A DNA stretch of 54,953 nt from Alphaproteobacteria bacterium (GTDB taxonomy: Bacteria; Pseudomonadota; Alphaproteobacteria; Sphingomonadales; Kordiimonadaceae), in contig JAJFIU010000011.1 of the NCBI GenBank assembly GCA_021774695.1, positions 1 through 54,953 on the forward strand, read 5' to 3'. Of the stretch, positions 43,700-52,695 are shown in pieces. The translations under genes and the position numbers were made by a program. How positions within the stretch are numbered: the first letter of the stretch is position 1; each line of letters begins with the position of its first letter. Under the pieces are notes generated by a model. It made no database searches and was not told the DNA's origin. It was given only the letters and a program-made list of their open reading frames with translations.

Positions 43700-43756
43700 T
43701 TGTTATTATATAACTTTACATATAACTAAAGTCTCCATATTGTTACTATATAACAA
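43700..43756 (+). promoter_or_regulatory. Duplicated operator-like element before the satellite tonB
   Basis: TTGTTATTATATAAC (43700-43714) and TTGTTACTATATAAC (43740-43754) are direct repeats differing at one base and spaced exactly 40 bases (about four helical turns). The second is part of the inverted repeat TTGTTA-CTATA-TAACAA (43740-43756). They end 14 bases before the tonB start, so they could include the promoter's -10 sequences. Confidence 0.55.
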
Positions 43757-43770
43757 AATGGAGAAGGGCG

Positions 43771-44385
43771 ATGAAATCAATTCGGTTATATGCGGCAGGA
43801 CCGTTGGCAGCAATTTGCACATCAGGCCTGTTCCTGGTCATGCAGGGTCTGGTTGGCGGCGACGGGGATGTCATCCTTGATACGGTGGAGCCAACACGGA
43901 TTATCGATTACGTTCAAGTGGTGCCAATGGAAATTCCGGTTCGAACAAAGTGGGTGGTTGATCCCCCGGAAATCATCGACGTGGACGATATAGAAGTTAC
44001 TGATGAAATTGGCGATCCCGATTCAACCAGACCAGGGATCGATGTCCGCCCACCTAAACCACCGGTTGACCCTAGGATACAACTGACTAGATTTGGCGTG
44101 GCAGACGGGGACTTTTTACCCATAGTGCGCGTCCAGCCACAGTATCCGCGCCGCGCGCAGGACCGAGGACTGGAAGGCTATGCTGTTGTTGAGCTAACCG
44201 TGGCCAGTGACGGTTCAGTGCCAGTAAACTCTATCACCATCGTTGATGCTGAACCCCAAGGGGTGTTTGACAAAGCCGCAAAAAAAGCAGCGGCAAAATT
44301 CAAATATAAACCCCGGATCATAAACGGTGTGGCGCGAGCTGTACCCGGTGTTCGCTACCGCTTCAGCTTTAACCTTGCCGAATAG
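43771..44385 (+). CDS. tonB: Second TonB energy-transducing protein
   Basis: A 204-residue paralogue of the TonB at 41193. It has the same membrane helix pattern (AAICTSGLFLVMQGLVGGDG), a short acidic/proline span and the C-terminal domain VRVQPQYPRRAQDRGLEGY, VELTVASDGSV and KFKYKPRIINGVA. The two C-terminal domains are very close while the middle parts differ, suggesting a duplication followed by change in the span. GAGAAGGG precedes the ATG. Its partner ExbD follows, but no ExbB does. Confidence 0.93.
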   Translation: MKSIRLYAAGPLAAICTSGLFLVMQGLVGGDGDVILDTVEPTRIIDYVQVVPMEIPVRTKWVVDPPEIIDVDDIEVTDEIGDPDSTRPGIDVRPPKPPVDPRIQLTRFGVADGDFLPIVRVQPQYPRRAQDRGLEGYAVVELTVASDGSVPVNSITIVDAEPQGVFDKAAKKAAAKFKYKPRIINGVARAVPGVRYRFSFNLAE

Positions 44386-44395
44386 GAGGCTTGAA

Positions 44396-44785
44396 ATGAA
44401 ACGTTCTTCTGGCACTCGAGATTCACCACCAGACATGACGCCGATGCTGGACATTGTGTTCATTTTGATAATTTTCTTTGTCGTAACTGCCAGTTTTGTT
44501 CAAGAGCGAGGTATCGGTCTTGAAAGGCCTCAGGGCAAGCAGGACGGGCCACCGACCCAGCAAGGTTTAATGCTGCAGGTGGCACCCGGTCACCGCATCC
44601 TTTATCAGGGGCATGTTGTTGATGTGTGGGCGGCGGTAGCTTTGATGAAGCAGTTTCATGTGGAACATGACGATCAAATTATTTTGGTGAAATTGGAAGC
44701 GGGCGCGAAGCTTGGTCTGTTGATACGCTTGCTTGACCATGGCCGAATGGCCGGGTTGCCGCGCGGCAGTATCGCGGTTCTGTAA
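44396..44785 (+). CDS. exbD: ExbD of the satellite TonB pair
   Basis: A 129-residue ExbD: DMTPMLDIVFILIIFFVVTA contains the membrane helix and the catalytic Asp, then a periplasmic domain less similar to the other two (VKLEAGAKLGLLIRLLDHGR). A perfect AGGAGG stands six bases before the ATG at 44396, ten bases after tonB. Without its own ExbB it must use the ExbB of the main operon or act as an exchangeable subunit. A bidirectional terminator follows. Confidence 0.92.
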   Translation: MKRSSGTRDSPPDMTPMLDIVFILIIFFVVTASFVQERGIGLERPQGKQDGPPTQQGLMLQVAPGHRILYQGHVVDVWAAVALMKQFHVEHDDQIILVKLEAGAKLGLLIRLLDHGRMAGLPRGSIAVL

Positions 44786-44790
44786 AATTG

Positions 44791-44818
44791 AAAAAAAGCG
44801 GGCCTTGGCCCGCCTTTT
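44791..44818. terminator. Bidirectional Rho-independent terminator
   Basis: AAAAAAAGCGGGCC, loop TT, GGCCCGCCTTTT. It ends the satellite tonB-exbD pair on the plus strand and the serine hydrolase gene on the minus strand. Confidence 0.88.
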
Positions 44819-44849
44819 AACCGGTTATATCCTTAACCAACCACTTAAT

Positions 44850-46124
44850 TTAGTTACCCTTAACGGCGCCGTTGATTTTGTCGCGCAGCTCATTGCGTAG
44901 CGGATAAATGCCTGATGGCAGGATGTTGGTCATGAAAATCGCGACAACATCGCTAGTGGGATCAATCCAGAAAATTGTATTGGCCATTCCGCCCCAGAAA
45001 TATTCGCCTACATTGGCACTGCCACCTTGCTTTTCACCGTCTTGTACCACCGCGAAACCCAAGCCAAAGCCAAGGCCCTGCGCGCCGCCTGCTATGCCTT
45101 TTAGGTTGTCAGGCAAATGATTGCGGCGCATCAGATTGATGGTTTCGGCTTTCAGCAGGTGAACACCGTTCAGCTCGCCGCCGTTGGCAACCATTTGAGC
45201 AAATTTCCAATAGTCGATCGTGGTGGACACCAAACCTCCGCCGCCGCTTTCAGATTTTGGTTTTACCGTGAAGTCGCCAAAAAAATCGCCGCGGTATGCA
45301 ACCAGGCCCTTGTCTTTTTCTGGCGCGTAAATTTCAGAAAATCTATCTAACTGGTCTGACCGAACCGAGAATCCCGTGTCTGTCATGCCAAGCGGGGCGA
45401 AAATGCGGTCCTGGAAAAAATCACCTAACGACTTGCCCGATAGCACCTCGATCAAGCGGCCTTGCACGTCAACCGACAGCGAATAAACCCACGCCGCACC
45501 TGGCTGATACAATAGAGGCAGTTTACCCAGCTTCTCTGTTTGTTGCGCCAGCGTTAATTTGGGGTCGAACACACCAGATTTGCCGTACAGCTGGTCAACC
45601 GGGGTGTTTCCAAACACGCCGTAGGTCAGGCCCGATGTGTGGCGCATCAAGTCGCGGACTGTAGCAGCGCGCTCGGCTGGAACGGTTTGCAGTGAACCAT
45701 CTTCATTGACGCCGCTGAAAACACGCTGGTCCTTGAAGGATGGCAAATATTTGGCGACCGGATCATCCAGGTCAAACTTGCCTTCTTCATATAGCATCAT
45801 CAGGGCAATGCCTGTAATGGGTTTGGTCATTGAATAGATGCGGAACACCGCATCCTTGGACATTGATGTGCCAGCTTCTTTGTTGATCTGGCCGTATGTT
45901 TCGAAGTGCGCAATTTTACCGCCCCGAGCCACCAATGTTGTCGCGCCGACAAGCCGTCCGCTTTCGACATAGCCATCAATATGGGCTTTCAGGGACGCCA
46001 TGCCCTCGTCCGTTAGACCAACCTCGGCTGCTGTCGCATAGTCATTTGCCGCCGCTGTCGGCACCAGCGCGCCCGCAAACGCAAAACCGAAAGCCAGCAA
46101 TGCCACTTTTGTTTTTTTATACAT
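44850..46124 (-). CDS. Exported serine hydrolase (class C beta-lactamase / esterase VIII type)
   Basis: A 424-residue protein with a signal peptide (VALLAFGFAFAGALV, cleavage near AAA-ND). The nucleophile motif SxxK is SMTK (S98, K101), and the YxN position reads YSL in WVYSLSVDV, as in family VIII esterases rather than true beta-lactamases. The third motif is represented by FWGGMANT. It should hydrolyse esters or peptides in the periplasm; beta-lactam activity is doubtful. AGGGAGA lies six bases before the ATG. Confidence 0.88.
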   Translation of the reverse strand: MYKKTKVALLAFGFAFAGALVPTAAANDYATAAEVGLTDEGMASLKAHIDGYVESGRLVGATTLVARGGKIAHFETYGQINKEAGTSMSKDAVFRIYSMTKPITGIALMMLYEEGKFDLDDPVAKYLPSFKDQRVFSGVNEDGSLQTVPAERAATVRDLMRHTSGLTYGVFGNTPVDQLYGKSGVFDPKLTLAQQTEKLGKLPLLYQPGAAWVYSLSVDVQGRLIEVLSGKSLGDFFQDRIFAPLGMTDTGFSVRSDQLDRFSEIYAPEKDKGLVAYRGDFFGDFTVKPKSESGGGGLVSTTIDYWKFAQMVANGGELNGVHLLKAETINLMRRNHLPDNLKGIAGGAQGLGFGLGFAVVQDGEKQGGSANVGEYFWGGMANTIFWIDPTSDVVAIFMTNILPSGIYPLRNELRDKINGAVKGN

Positions 46125-46388
46125 ATGTATTCTCCCTCGCTGTCAACTAGTGCAGAAGAGCACGGCGTCAACGCTTATGGCCCGTATTCACGCTTTTATC
46201 ATATAATATTCTGATGGTGCAACGAAGCGGGTGAACGGTTGCTGAATGGAACGTTTAAGCGGCAAGTGCAGGCGGCGACTGGGAGCTCAATAAAATTGAG
46301 TATCAAGGTTGCAGTTTTTGCCACTGCGCCATACTTTTGGTCCGCGGAATTAGTGGATAACTAAGATTGTTTTGAAGGGAAAACCGTA

Positions 46389-47834
46389 ATGAGCGCCGAT
46401 CTTACAAACTTGCTGGATGGATACTTAGTCTCAGGTGAGGGGCTCGTCGTTGACAACCCTGCAACGAGCAAACCGCTAGCAACCGTGCGCGACTATTCGA
46501 CAGGTGAAGTGACTGAGTGTGTCGAGGCGGCCGCGGCTGCATTCCCCGCCTGGTCCCAAAAAACCGCAAAAGAGCGGTCAGTGATATTGCGCCACTGGTT
46601 TGAGTTGATGTTGGCCCATCAGGAAGAATTGGCACAGTTGATCACCGCAGAGTGCGGCAAACCTATTGCAGAATCGCGCGGCGAGGTTGCCTACGGTGCA
46701 TCGTTTCTTGAATGGTTTGCAGAAGAAGCAAAGCGCGCATACGGCGACGTGGTGCCTACCCATAAAGCAAATGCCCGCATCATCGTTCTCAAACAGCCCA
46801 TCGGTGTGGTGTCGGCGATTACACCTTGGAATTTCCCGGTTGCCATGATCACCCGTAAAGCAGCCCCGGCGCTGGCGGCTGGCTGCCCGATGATAGTCAA
46901 ACCTGCTGAAGCAACGCCGCTGTCGGCTTTGGCACTGGAAAAATTAGCCCGTGAGGCCGGTATTCCAGAAGGCGTGTTTAAAATCGTCACAACTCGCAAT
47001 CCGGCCGAAATTGGCAAGGTCTTGACCACCCATCCGGACATCAAGAAAATTTCCTTCACCGGCTCCACGGCGGTCGGTAAAATTCTGATGCGCCAGGCGG
47101 CTGATACAGTGAAGAAAGCCAGCATGGAGTTGGGCGGCAACGCGCCTTTCATTGTGTTCGACGACGCCGATCTTGACGCCGCATTGGACGGCGCAATGGC
47201 TTCCAAATACCGCAACGCCGGGCAAACCTGTGTCTGCGCTAACCGCTTCTATGTGCAAAGCGGCATCCATGACGCTTTTGTTGAACAGTTTTCCGCGCGG
47301 GTTGCTGCCCTGTCCGTTGGCGACGGTGCCGTTGAAGGTATCCAGGTAGGGCCACTTATCAACGCCGCTGCGATCGACAAAGTGGAACAGCTAGTGGACG
47401 GCGCAACCACCGCCGGTGCCGAGGCTATTGTTGGCGGAAATCGATCTGATCTCGGCGGTGATCTGGGAGATAATTTCTACCAACCAACCGTGCTTGCTGG
47501 CGCGCAGGCCGATATGGCGATTGCGCATGCGGAGATATTCGGGCCTGTGGCCCCAGTGTTCAAATTTGAAACCGAGGAAGACGTTATCAAGCTCGCCAAT
47601 GATACCCCTTACGGCTTGGCAGCGTATTTTTACGCCCGCGATCTGGGCCGGGTGTGGCGAGTGTCCGAAGCGCTGGAATACGGTATGGTCGGCGTGAATG
47701 AGGGTATCCTATCTACCGAGGTAGCTCCATTTGGTGGAGTTAAGGAATCGGGTATTGGCCGAGAGGGCTCCCGCTATGGGCTCGAGGAATATCTGGAAAT
47801 TAAATACTGTCTGATGGGCGGGCTATCCACGTAG
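46389..47834 (+). CDS. gabD: NAD(P)-dependent succinate-semialdehyde dehydrogenase
   Basis: A 481-residue aldehyde dehydrogenase. ITPWNFPVAMITRKAAPALA and KISFTGSTAVGK form the cofactor site. The general base is E247 in MELGGNAPF and the nucleophile is C281 in NAGQTCVCANR, spaced 34 residues as in E. coli GabD. CVCANR with the second cysteine (C283) is typical of succinate-semialdehyde dehydrogenases, where the pair can form a redox-sensitive disulfide. It stands alone; no GABA aminotransferase is adjacent. Substrate assignment is by subfamily motifs. Confidence 0.9.
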   Translation: MSADLTNLLDGYLVSGEGLVVDNPATSKPLATVRDYSTGEVTECVEAAAAAFPAWSQKTAKERSVILRHWFELMLAHQEELAQLITAECGKPIAESRGEVAYGASFLEWFAEEAKRAYGDVVPTHKANARIIVLKQPIGVVSAITPWNFPVAMITRKAAPALAAGCPMIVKPAEATPLSALALEKLAREAGIPEGVFKIVTTRNPAEIGKVLTTHPDIKKISFTGSTAVGKILMRQAADTVKKASMELGGNAPFIVFDDADLDAALDGAMASKYRNAGQTCVCANRFYVQSGIHDAFVEQFSARVAALSVGDGAVEGIQVGPLINAAAIDKVEQLVDGATTAGAEAIVGGNRSDLGGDLGDNFYQPTVLAGAQADMAIAHAEIFGPVAPVFKFETEEDVIKLANDTPYGLAAYFYARDLGRVWRVSEALEYGMVGVNEGILSTEVAPFGGVKESGIGREGSRYGLEEYLEIKYCLMGGLST

Positions 47835-47849
47835 GGTCTGACTTTGGGG

Positions 47850-50255
47850 CTATTGCAGGGCAAAATCTTTTTTGAGCTGTGCGATCAGTTCTTCGCTCTC
47901 AAGCGTGTGTTTTGCCTCGGATTCGATGATCGAAAGCGCAAGCTTTCGGCGTAGTTGGGTGGCTTCCACCCCATCCTTCAGTCCGGGTGCGCCCGCGGCA
48001 TCTGTAACGAAATCAACCAACCTGTTGGCGGCGTGAATGCGGCCCCATATATAATCGTTCTCGCGTGCTCTCCGGCTGAAAAACGCACCAAAGTTGAACA
48101 ATTTTGCCCCCATCAACTGCTGACCACTTTCAGGGCAGTGCAGCCCGGTGCAATCGATCGGACTAATCCGGTCAACCCTAATTTCGTCAATCTCCATCAG
48201 GTCTGTGTGGGTTGTCATCGGCAGGGTTAATACGTCATAGAAAGAAAAGCCAACATAGGCATGAAACAGCGCTCTACGCGTATCCTCGTCGTCAATGGCG
48301 TTAATTGCCTCGGCAAGCATCTCATCCTCGTGAAAGTCCAGATCCTCCAGCGACATGGTATTTGCGACGGTGTCCATTAGTTCCTCGGTGCCACCGCCCA
48401 GTGGGACATCTTTGTAAAATTCGGGTTGCCAGCGCTGCCGGTATCTGGCGATGCTGTCATAAATATGGGCTTTTAACGTGGAAAAGGCCTGTAATGATGC
48501 TTGCTTAGGTTCTTGCTCCAATTGCCGGTTTAGCCGCTTGATCAGGAAACGCATGCGCCTGACCCGGTAGTCCACATCATACTTGCGAAAGAAGGGTATC
48601 ACCTGCCTGCAGCCGGGATCGTTTGTCTCGATGAAGCCTTTCTCATTTGCCCACTGTGAAAGCTGCGAAAGGTTCGGCACGCTTTCTGGCCTCAGGCCTT
48701 TATCGGTTTTTTTGCGGTGCCTCTGCCATTCTTGCAGAAAACTGCTGATACGCTCCAGTGAATGCACAGCCTTGGCTTCTGCATAACTGCCATAACCATA
48801 TCCGGCCTCGTGGCGCGCCTGTTCGTGCGCGCGTTCGCGCCAGCTGGCCAGCATCGCCGTTGAAACCTTTTGCTCCGGCGCTAAAATCAAAATTTGATCG
48901 ACCAGCTTGGCAACATCTTGTTCGATACGCTTGAGAATGATCTCAAATCGCCGTGCCCGACGGTTTTGTTCTTCTATGTCTTGCAGGTCGCCCAAAATTG
49001 GTTCGTCACGCGGGATTTCCGCCAGTGAAGACAGAATAGTGTGGAAAAACCCGGGTATTGGCTTGAAGTTGACGTCTTCACTTTGCTTCGGCTGGTTGTC
49101 GCCTGGTTGATCCGGTTGCGTTTCCGGCGGTGCTTCTGCCGGTGTTTCAGGTCGTGGATCAACAAATATAATACGCCGGTCAACCTCGCGGTGAGCAGGC
49201 CGGTCGATGACAGCGTCAATGGCGTCGGCAAAGGGTTTGTTGTTGGTGACACCGCCGTCGATGAAACTCATCCTTTCGACGTCGGCACCATCTTCCGAAA
49301 GATGGTCAAAGTTTTTCGCCATAAAGTGTGCTTCATGGTGCCAGCTTGCGCCGTTTGTTTTCAGATAGGCTTTCAGGTCGGCAAGCCGCATTGGCGGAAA
49401 CGCCCCCGGGAAGCTGGACGTCGCTCGTGCCGCAAAGCCCAATCCGGGGATATTGTCATCATCGAAATCGCTGTGACGCGCTGACCGCCTTCCCTGCATA
49501 TGGCTGAATTTCAAACTGACTTTATGTTGTTTTTCACGGATTGTTTTCGGGTCGTGCATGCTTACCAATTGGCTTTGACCATAAAAATTTGTCAGGCTAA
49601 CAAACAAGTCCAGTTGATGATCAGTTGGCAGCAAGCTATTGCCCGGCTTGGCCTCACCCATATTATGATTGGCATCAATCATCCATTTCAGCATTCGGGT
49701 GCCGGAAAAAGGCGGCTCAAACCAGCGCGAGCGAACAAAGCGAGACAGTTTTCGTTTGGCTTCAGCGTAGGGGTGTTCGCCAGTCCAGATTCGTTTTCCA
49801 AACAACCAGATCAGCGGATACATATAAATCTTGCTCCAGCGTTCAGCCAGAGTTTCGCGTTCCATCAGTTCTTCAATATCGCTCAGGTTCATCCACATAT
49901 CGCGCAAGGGATCAAAATCCAGGTCGTATGCCAGCGCCCGTGCCAGGAAAATGCCGTTGATACCGCCAGCGGAAGCCCCTGAAATCACATCGACAATCAC
50001 GCGCAGGTCAACGGTTTCGCCGGTCATTCTCAGCAGATCAAAATAATTGCTTTCTGTGTCGGTGGAGTAACCGCGGTCAGGTGCGCGGTCGTTGTACAAG
50101 ACCGACGGATCAGCTTTTTCTTCAGCGGTTAGACTGTGATAAACCTTGGACGCGCGCACCAGTTTCAAGACTTCATGTGAGACACCGTTCATATAAACGG
50201 CGAGCGACGCACCGCCGAAACAAACCAATGCTAAACGAACTTCAAGTTCCCGCAT
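47850..50255 (-). CDS. Patatin-related phospholipase (TIGR03607 type)
   Basis: An 801-residue protein. The patatin domain (about 1-350) has the oxyanion loop CFGGASLAVYMNG, the nucleophile elbow SGASAGGING and the catalytic Asp in FIDGGVTNNKPF. The C-terminal 450 residues, unlike plain patatins, form a long helical region typical of this larger subfamily. The family hydrolyses acyl esters of lipids; the role of the long subfamily is not known. It has no signal peptide. It converges on gabD with a 15-base gap. Confidence 0.9.
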   Translation of the reverse strand: MRELEVRLALVCFGGASLAVYMNGVSHEVLKLVRASKVYHSLTAEEKADPSVLYNDRAPDRGYSTDTESNYFDLLRMTGETVDLRVIVDVISGASAGGINGIFLARALAYDLDFDPLRDMWMNLSDIEELMERETLAERWSKIYMYPLIWLFGKRIWTGEHPYAEAKRKLSRFVRSRWFEPPFSGTRMLKWMIDANHNMGEAKPGNSLLPTDHQLDLFVSLTNFYGQSQLVSMHDPKTIREKQHKVSLKFSHMQGRRSARHSDFDDDNIPGLGFAARATSSFPGAFPPMRLADLKAYLKTNGASWHHEAHFMAKNFDHLSEDGADVERMSFIDGGVTNNKPFADAIDAVIDRPAHREVDRRIIFVDPRPETPAEAPPETQPDQPGDNQPKQSEDVNFKPIPGFFHTILSSLAEIPRDEPILGDLQDIEEQNRRARRFEIILKRIEQDVAKLVDQILILAPEQKVSTAMLASWRERAHEQARHEAGYGYGSYAEAKAVHSLERISSFLQEWQRHRKKTDKGLRPESVPNLSQLSQWANEKGFIETNDPGCRQVIPFFRKYDVDYRVRRMRFLIKRLNRQLEQEPKQASLQAFSTLKAHIYDSIARYRQRWQPEFYKDVPLGGGTEELMDTVANTMSLEDLDFHEDEMLAEAINAIDDEDTRRALFHAYVGFSFYDVLTLPMTTHTDLMEIDEIRVDRISPIDCTGLHCPESGQQLMGAKLFNFGAFFSRRARENDYIWGRIHAANRLVDFVTDAAGAPGLKDGVEATQLRRKLALSIIESEAKHTLESEELIAQLKKDFALQ

Positions 50256-50335
50256 TCAGACCGCCTTTTTGTTCAGTATTCACGGGCCAGTGTGCCGTTA
50301 TTCTGGTGAAATCAAAAGACAATTGTCAAGGCTGG

Positions 50336-50899
50336 CTATATATCCGGGCCTGATTGCGTCAAAATTAGAATCCGTTGCTTGCCCTGTTGCCTGTCATCGA
50401 TGATATGCAGGCTTGGGGGAATGTCGACCGCTTCATCAGAGGCTAATTCACAGATAATGGCCGTGTCATTTTTTAGCCAGCCGGCTGCAATCAGGCGATC
50501 AAGGGTTGCCCGAAGCAAACCTTGCCTGTAAGGCGGGTCCATAAATACAAAATCAAACGGCTCAGTCGAGCGGGCAACAGCGGCGGCGTCCGACATGATG
50601 ACTTTGGTCTCTGCCTCTGCATCCAGGGCAGTGATATTGGAGCGCAGGCAATTAAGCGACCCGCGCGCTTTTTCGACGAATGTTACGTGCGCTGCGCCTC
50701 GCGACAGTGCTTCCAAGCCCAGCGCGCCGGTGCCAGCGAATATATCTGCCACTTGGGCGCCGGCCATTGCCGGGTAACGCCCGTGGCCGAGAATTGAAAA
50801 AAGTCTCTCGCGCATTCGGTCGGTCGTAGGGCGAATGTCTGTACCCTTGGGAACAGACAACCGGCGGCCACGAAAACGCCCGGAAATAATACGGGTCAT
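50336..50899 (-). CDS. rsmD: 16S rRNA (guanine-966-N2)-methyltransferase
   Basis: A 187-residue SAM-dependent enzyme. RIISGRFRGRRL and RPTTDRMRERLFSIL at the start, VADIFAGTGALGLEALSRGA for SAM binding, and the N-methyltransferase motif DPPY in FVFMDPPYRQG define RsmD. It methylates G966 of 16S rRNA in the small subunit. Its ATG overlaps the stop of the pseudouridine synthase gene by four bases (ATGA), so two rRNA-modifying enzymes are coupled. Confidence 0.95.
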   Translation of the reverse strand: MTRIISGRFRGRRLSVPKGTDIRPTTDRMRERLFSILGHGRYPAMAGAQVADIFAGTGALGLEALSRGAAHVTFVEKARGSLNCLRSNITALDAEAETKVIMSDAAAVARSTEPFDFVFMDPPYRQGLLRATLDRLIAAGWLKNDTAIICELASDEAVDIPPSLHIIDDRQQGKQRILILTQSGPDI

Positions 50900-52140
50900 T
50901 TATTCCGCGTCCCGCCTTTGACCACTCTGGTCCCAGATGCTTTTAAACCTGTTTTTCGTTGTGTTGATTTACTCAGTGTGGGCCTACCGGACGTGGGCTT
51001 ACCGGGTCTGGCCGCACCGGATGTGGATTGCCCGGCTTTCTGATTGGGCCGCCCGCGCGATTGTGTGCCGCGCCCGGTCTCGCTGCGCCCGGTCCCGCTG
51101 CGCCCGGCCTCACTACGTCTGGCGTCACCGCGCCTAACTTCACCTCGTTCGGCCTCAATGCGGGCGGTTGATTTTCGGCCACTAGGTCGGCGGCTTTCCT
51201 CTTGCTCCCCGGCAGGTTTGCGGCGGCGCGCCGCACCTGGTTTGTTACCGGTCGGCTTTTTCGCTTTTGCCCACCGCGAGGTGTCGCGCTGTACTTTCAG
51301 AGCTGCAACACTTTCCGGCGCATCGGCGAAATATTCAGGCAGCGAATCACGCAATTGTTTGTCATTAACCGGTGCTACAACCGCAGTAGGCAATGTGCCC
51401 AAGGAAAAAGGACCGTAGTGGGTGCGGATAAGGCGGTTAACAGTGAGCCCAAGATATTCCATCACCCGGCGCACTTCGCGGTTTTTGCCTTCCCGAATAG
51501 AGACTGTAAGCCACGTATTGGCCGATGATTTGCTAGACGCGTCTAATTCTTTCTGGGCTTTTTTTGAAAGCCGCTCCAATTTTGCATCTATTTCGCCGTA
51601 ATGAATGCCTTCAATGGTGATGCCGCCAGCTAGACGAGCGAGAGCTTTTTCTTCAACTCTACCGTATACGCGAACGCGGTACCTTCGCGCCAACGCGTTT
51701 GCGGGCAGTTCCATCCAGCGGGCAAAGGCACCGTCATTGGTTAACAGCAACAACCCTTCGGTATTCATATCCAACCGCCCGACCGAGATAACCCGGCCAA
51801 TGTGTTTGGGTAGCCGGTCAAATACCGTGCGGCGGCCGTCCGGGTCGTTGGTGGTGGTTAGCGTGCCCTTGGTTTTATGCATGCGCCAAACTTTGGTGGC
51901 TTCGGCGCGCTCAACGGCTTCGCCGTCAACACGGACACCTTCCAAACTGGTGATCACGACGGCAGGGGTTTTAAGCGTTTGACCGTCAAGCGAAACGCGT
52001 CCAGCCTCAATCATCCGCTCGACTTCGCGGCGCGAGGCGATGCCGGCGCGGGCCAGCGCTTTGGCAATTCGCTCGCCTTTGTCGCTAGTATTGCTGCTAT
52101 CCGCGGTTTGATTTCCGGTTGTTTTATCGTTTTCATTCAT
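50896..52140 (-). CDS. RluB/RsuA-family pseudouridine synthase with repetitive tail
   Basis: A protein of about 414 residues: an S4 RNA-binding domain (GERIAKALARAGIASRREVE), the RsuA/RluB catalytic domain with the Asp in GRLDMNTEGLLLLTNDG, and NREVRRVMEYLGLTVNRLIR. It should isomerise a uridine in 23S rRNA (RluB) or 16S rRNA; RluB is likelier by tail. The last 130 residues are Arg/Gly/Ser/Thr-rich, coded by 15-bp repeats (50978-51144). The start is uncertain: 52140, 52152 and 52176 are in frame and none has a good ribosome site. Confidence 0.9.
   Translation of the reverse strand: MNENDKTTGNQTADSSNTSDKGERIAKALARAGIASRREVERMIEAGRVSLDGQTLKTPAVVITSLEGVRVDGEAVERAEATKVWRMHKTKGTLTTTNDPDGRRTVFDRLPKHIGRVISVGRLDMNTEGLLLLTNDGAFARWMELPANALARRYRVRVYGRVEEKALARLAGGITIEGIHYGEIDAKLERLSKKAQKELDASSKSSANTWLTVSIREGKNREVRRVMEYLGLTVNRLIRTHYGPFSLGTLPTAVVAPVNDKQLRDSLPEYFADAPESVAALKVQRDTSRWAKAKKPTGNKPGAARRRKPAGEQEESRRPSGRKSTARIEAERGEVRRGDARRSEAGRSGTGRSETGRGTQSRGRPNQKAGQSTSGAARPGKPTSGRPTLSKSTQRKTGLKASGTRVVKGGTRNK
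50978..51144. repeat. 15-bp tandem repeats in the tail of the pseudouridine synthase
   Basis: Two repeat blocks of the same 15-base period: four units beginning GTGGGCCTACCGGAC (50978-51037) and five units beginning GCGCCCGGTCTCGCT (51070-51144), the first three of the second block nearly identical. On the gene strand they encode five-residue units such as GKPTS and RSGTG/RSETG. Confidence 0.85.
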
Positions 52141-52233
52141 GCGGCGCACCATAAGCCTAGCGCAAACGCGAAACAAGCGAATAGAAACAGCAGCCTTGAC
52201 CTGAGCGCAAATCTACTTCAAAAGACAAAAATC

Positions 52234-52686
52234 ATGATCGAAGATTTTCCCTTCATGCGTCAAGCACTTCAGGAAGCGCGTTTAGCAGCAGTGCGAGGCG
52301 AAGTGCCTGTTGGCGCGATTATCGTTGGCCCAAAGGGCCGAATTATTGCTGCCGGTGGCAATGAGATGGTGGGTGCGGTTGATCCAACCGGCCACGCCGA
52401 GATTGTTGCGATTCGCAAAGCCGCTGAAATTATGCAGTCAATCCGCCTTGAAGATTGTGACATGTATGTGACCTTGGAGCCCTGCGCTATGTGTGCACAC
52501 GCGATCTCCCTTGCCCGTATCAGGCGGCTTTATTACGGCGCGGAAGACCCTAAGGGCGGCGGAGTTACCGTTGGTGCCAAGATATTTGATCAGCCAACCA
52601 CCCACCACAAGCCTGAAGTGTACGGCGGCATTTTGGAAGAAGAATCGGCTCAATTGCTTAAAGACTTTTTTGCAAAACGCCGCTAA
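52234..52686 (+). CDS. tadA: tRNA adenosine-34 deaminase
   Basis: A 150-residue zinc deaminase that converts A34 to inosine in tRNA-Arg(ACG). The catalytic site is GHAEIVA (H54 ligand, E56 proton shuttle) and EPCAMCAHA (C84 and C87 ligands). HKPEVYGGILEEES at the end fits TadA. The ATG at 52234 or the in-frame ATG at 52255 is the start; the long open frame further upstream overlaps the divergent gene and is not used. mscS follows after nine bases. Confidence 0.94.
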   Translation: MIEDFPFMRQALQEARLAAVRGEVPVGAIIVGPKGRIIAAGGNEMVGAVDPTGHAEIVAIRKAAEIMQSIRLEDCDMYVTLEPCAMCAHAISLARIRRLYYGAEDPKGGGVTVGAKIFDQPTTHHKPEVYGGILEEESAQLLKDFFAKRR

Positions 52687-52695
52687 TCTCTTTTC

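Noticed and set aside
51877..52233. N-terminal extension of tadA
   Set aside because: It overlaps the start of the divergent pseudouridine synthase gene, and TadA proteins begin near the ATG at 52234.
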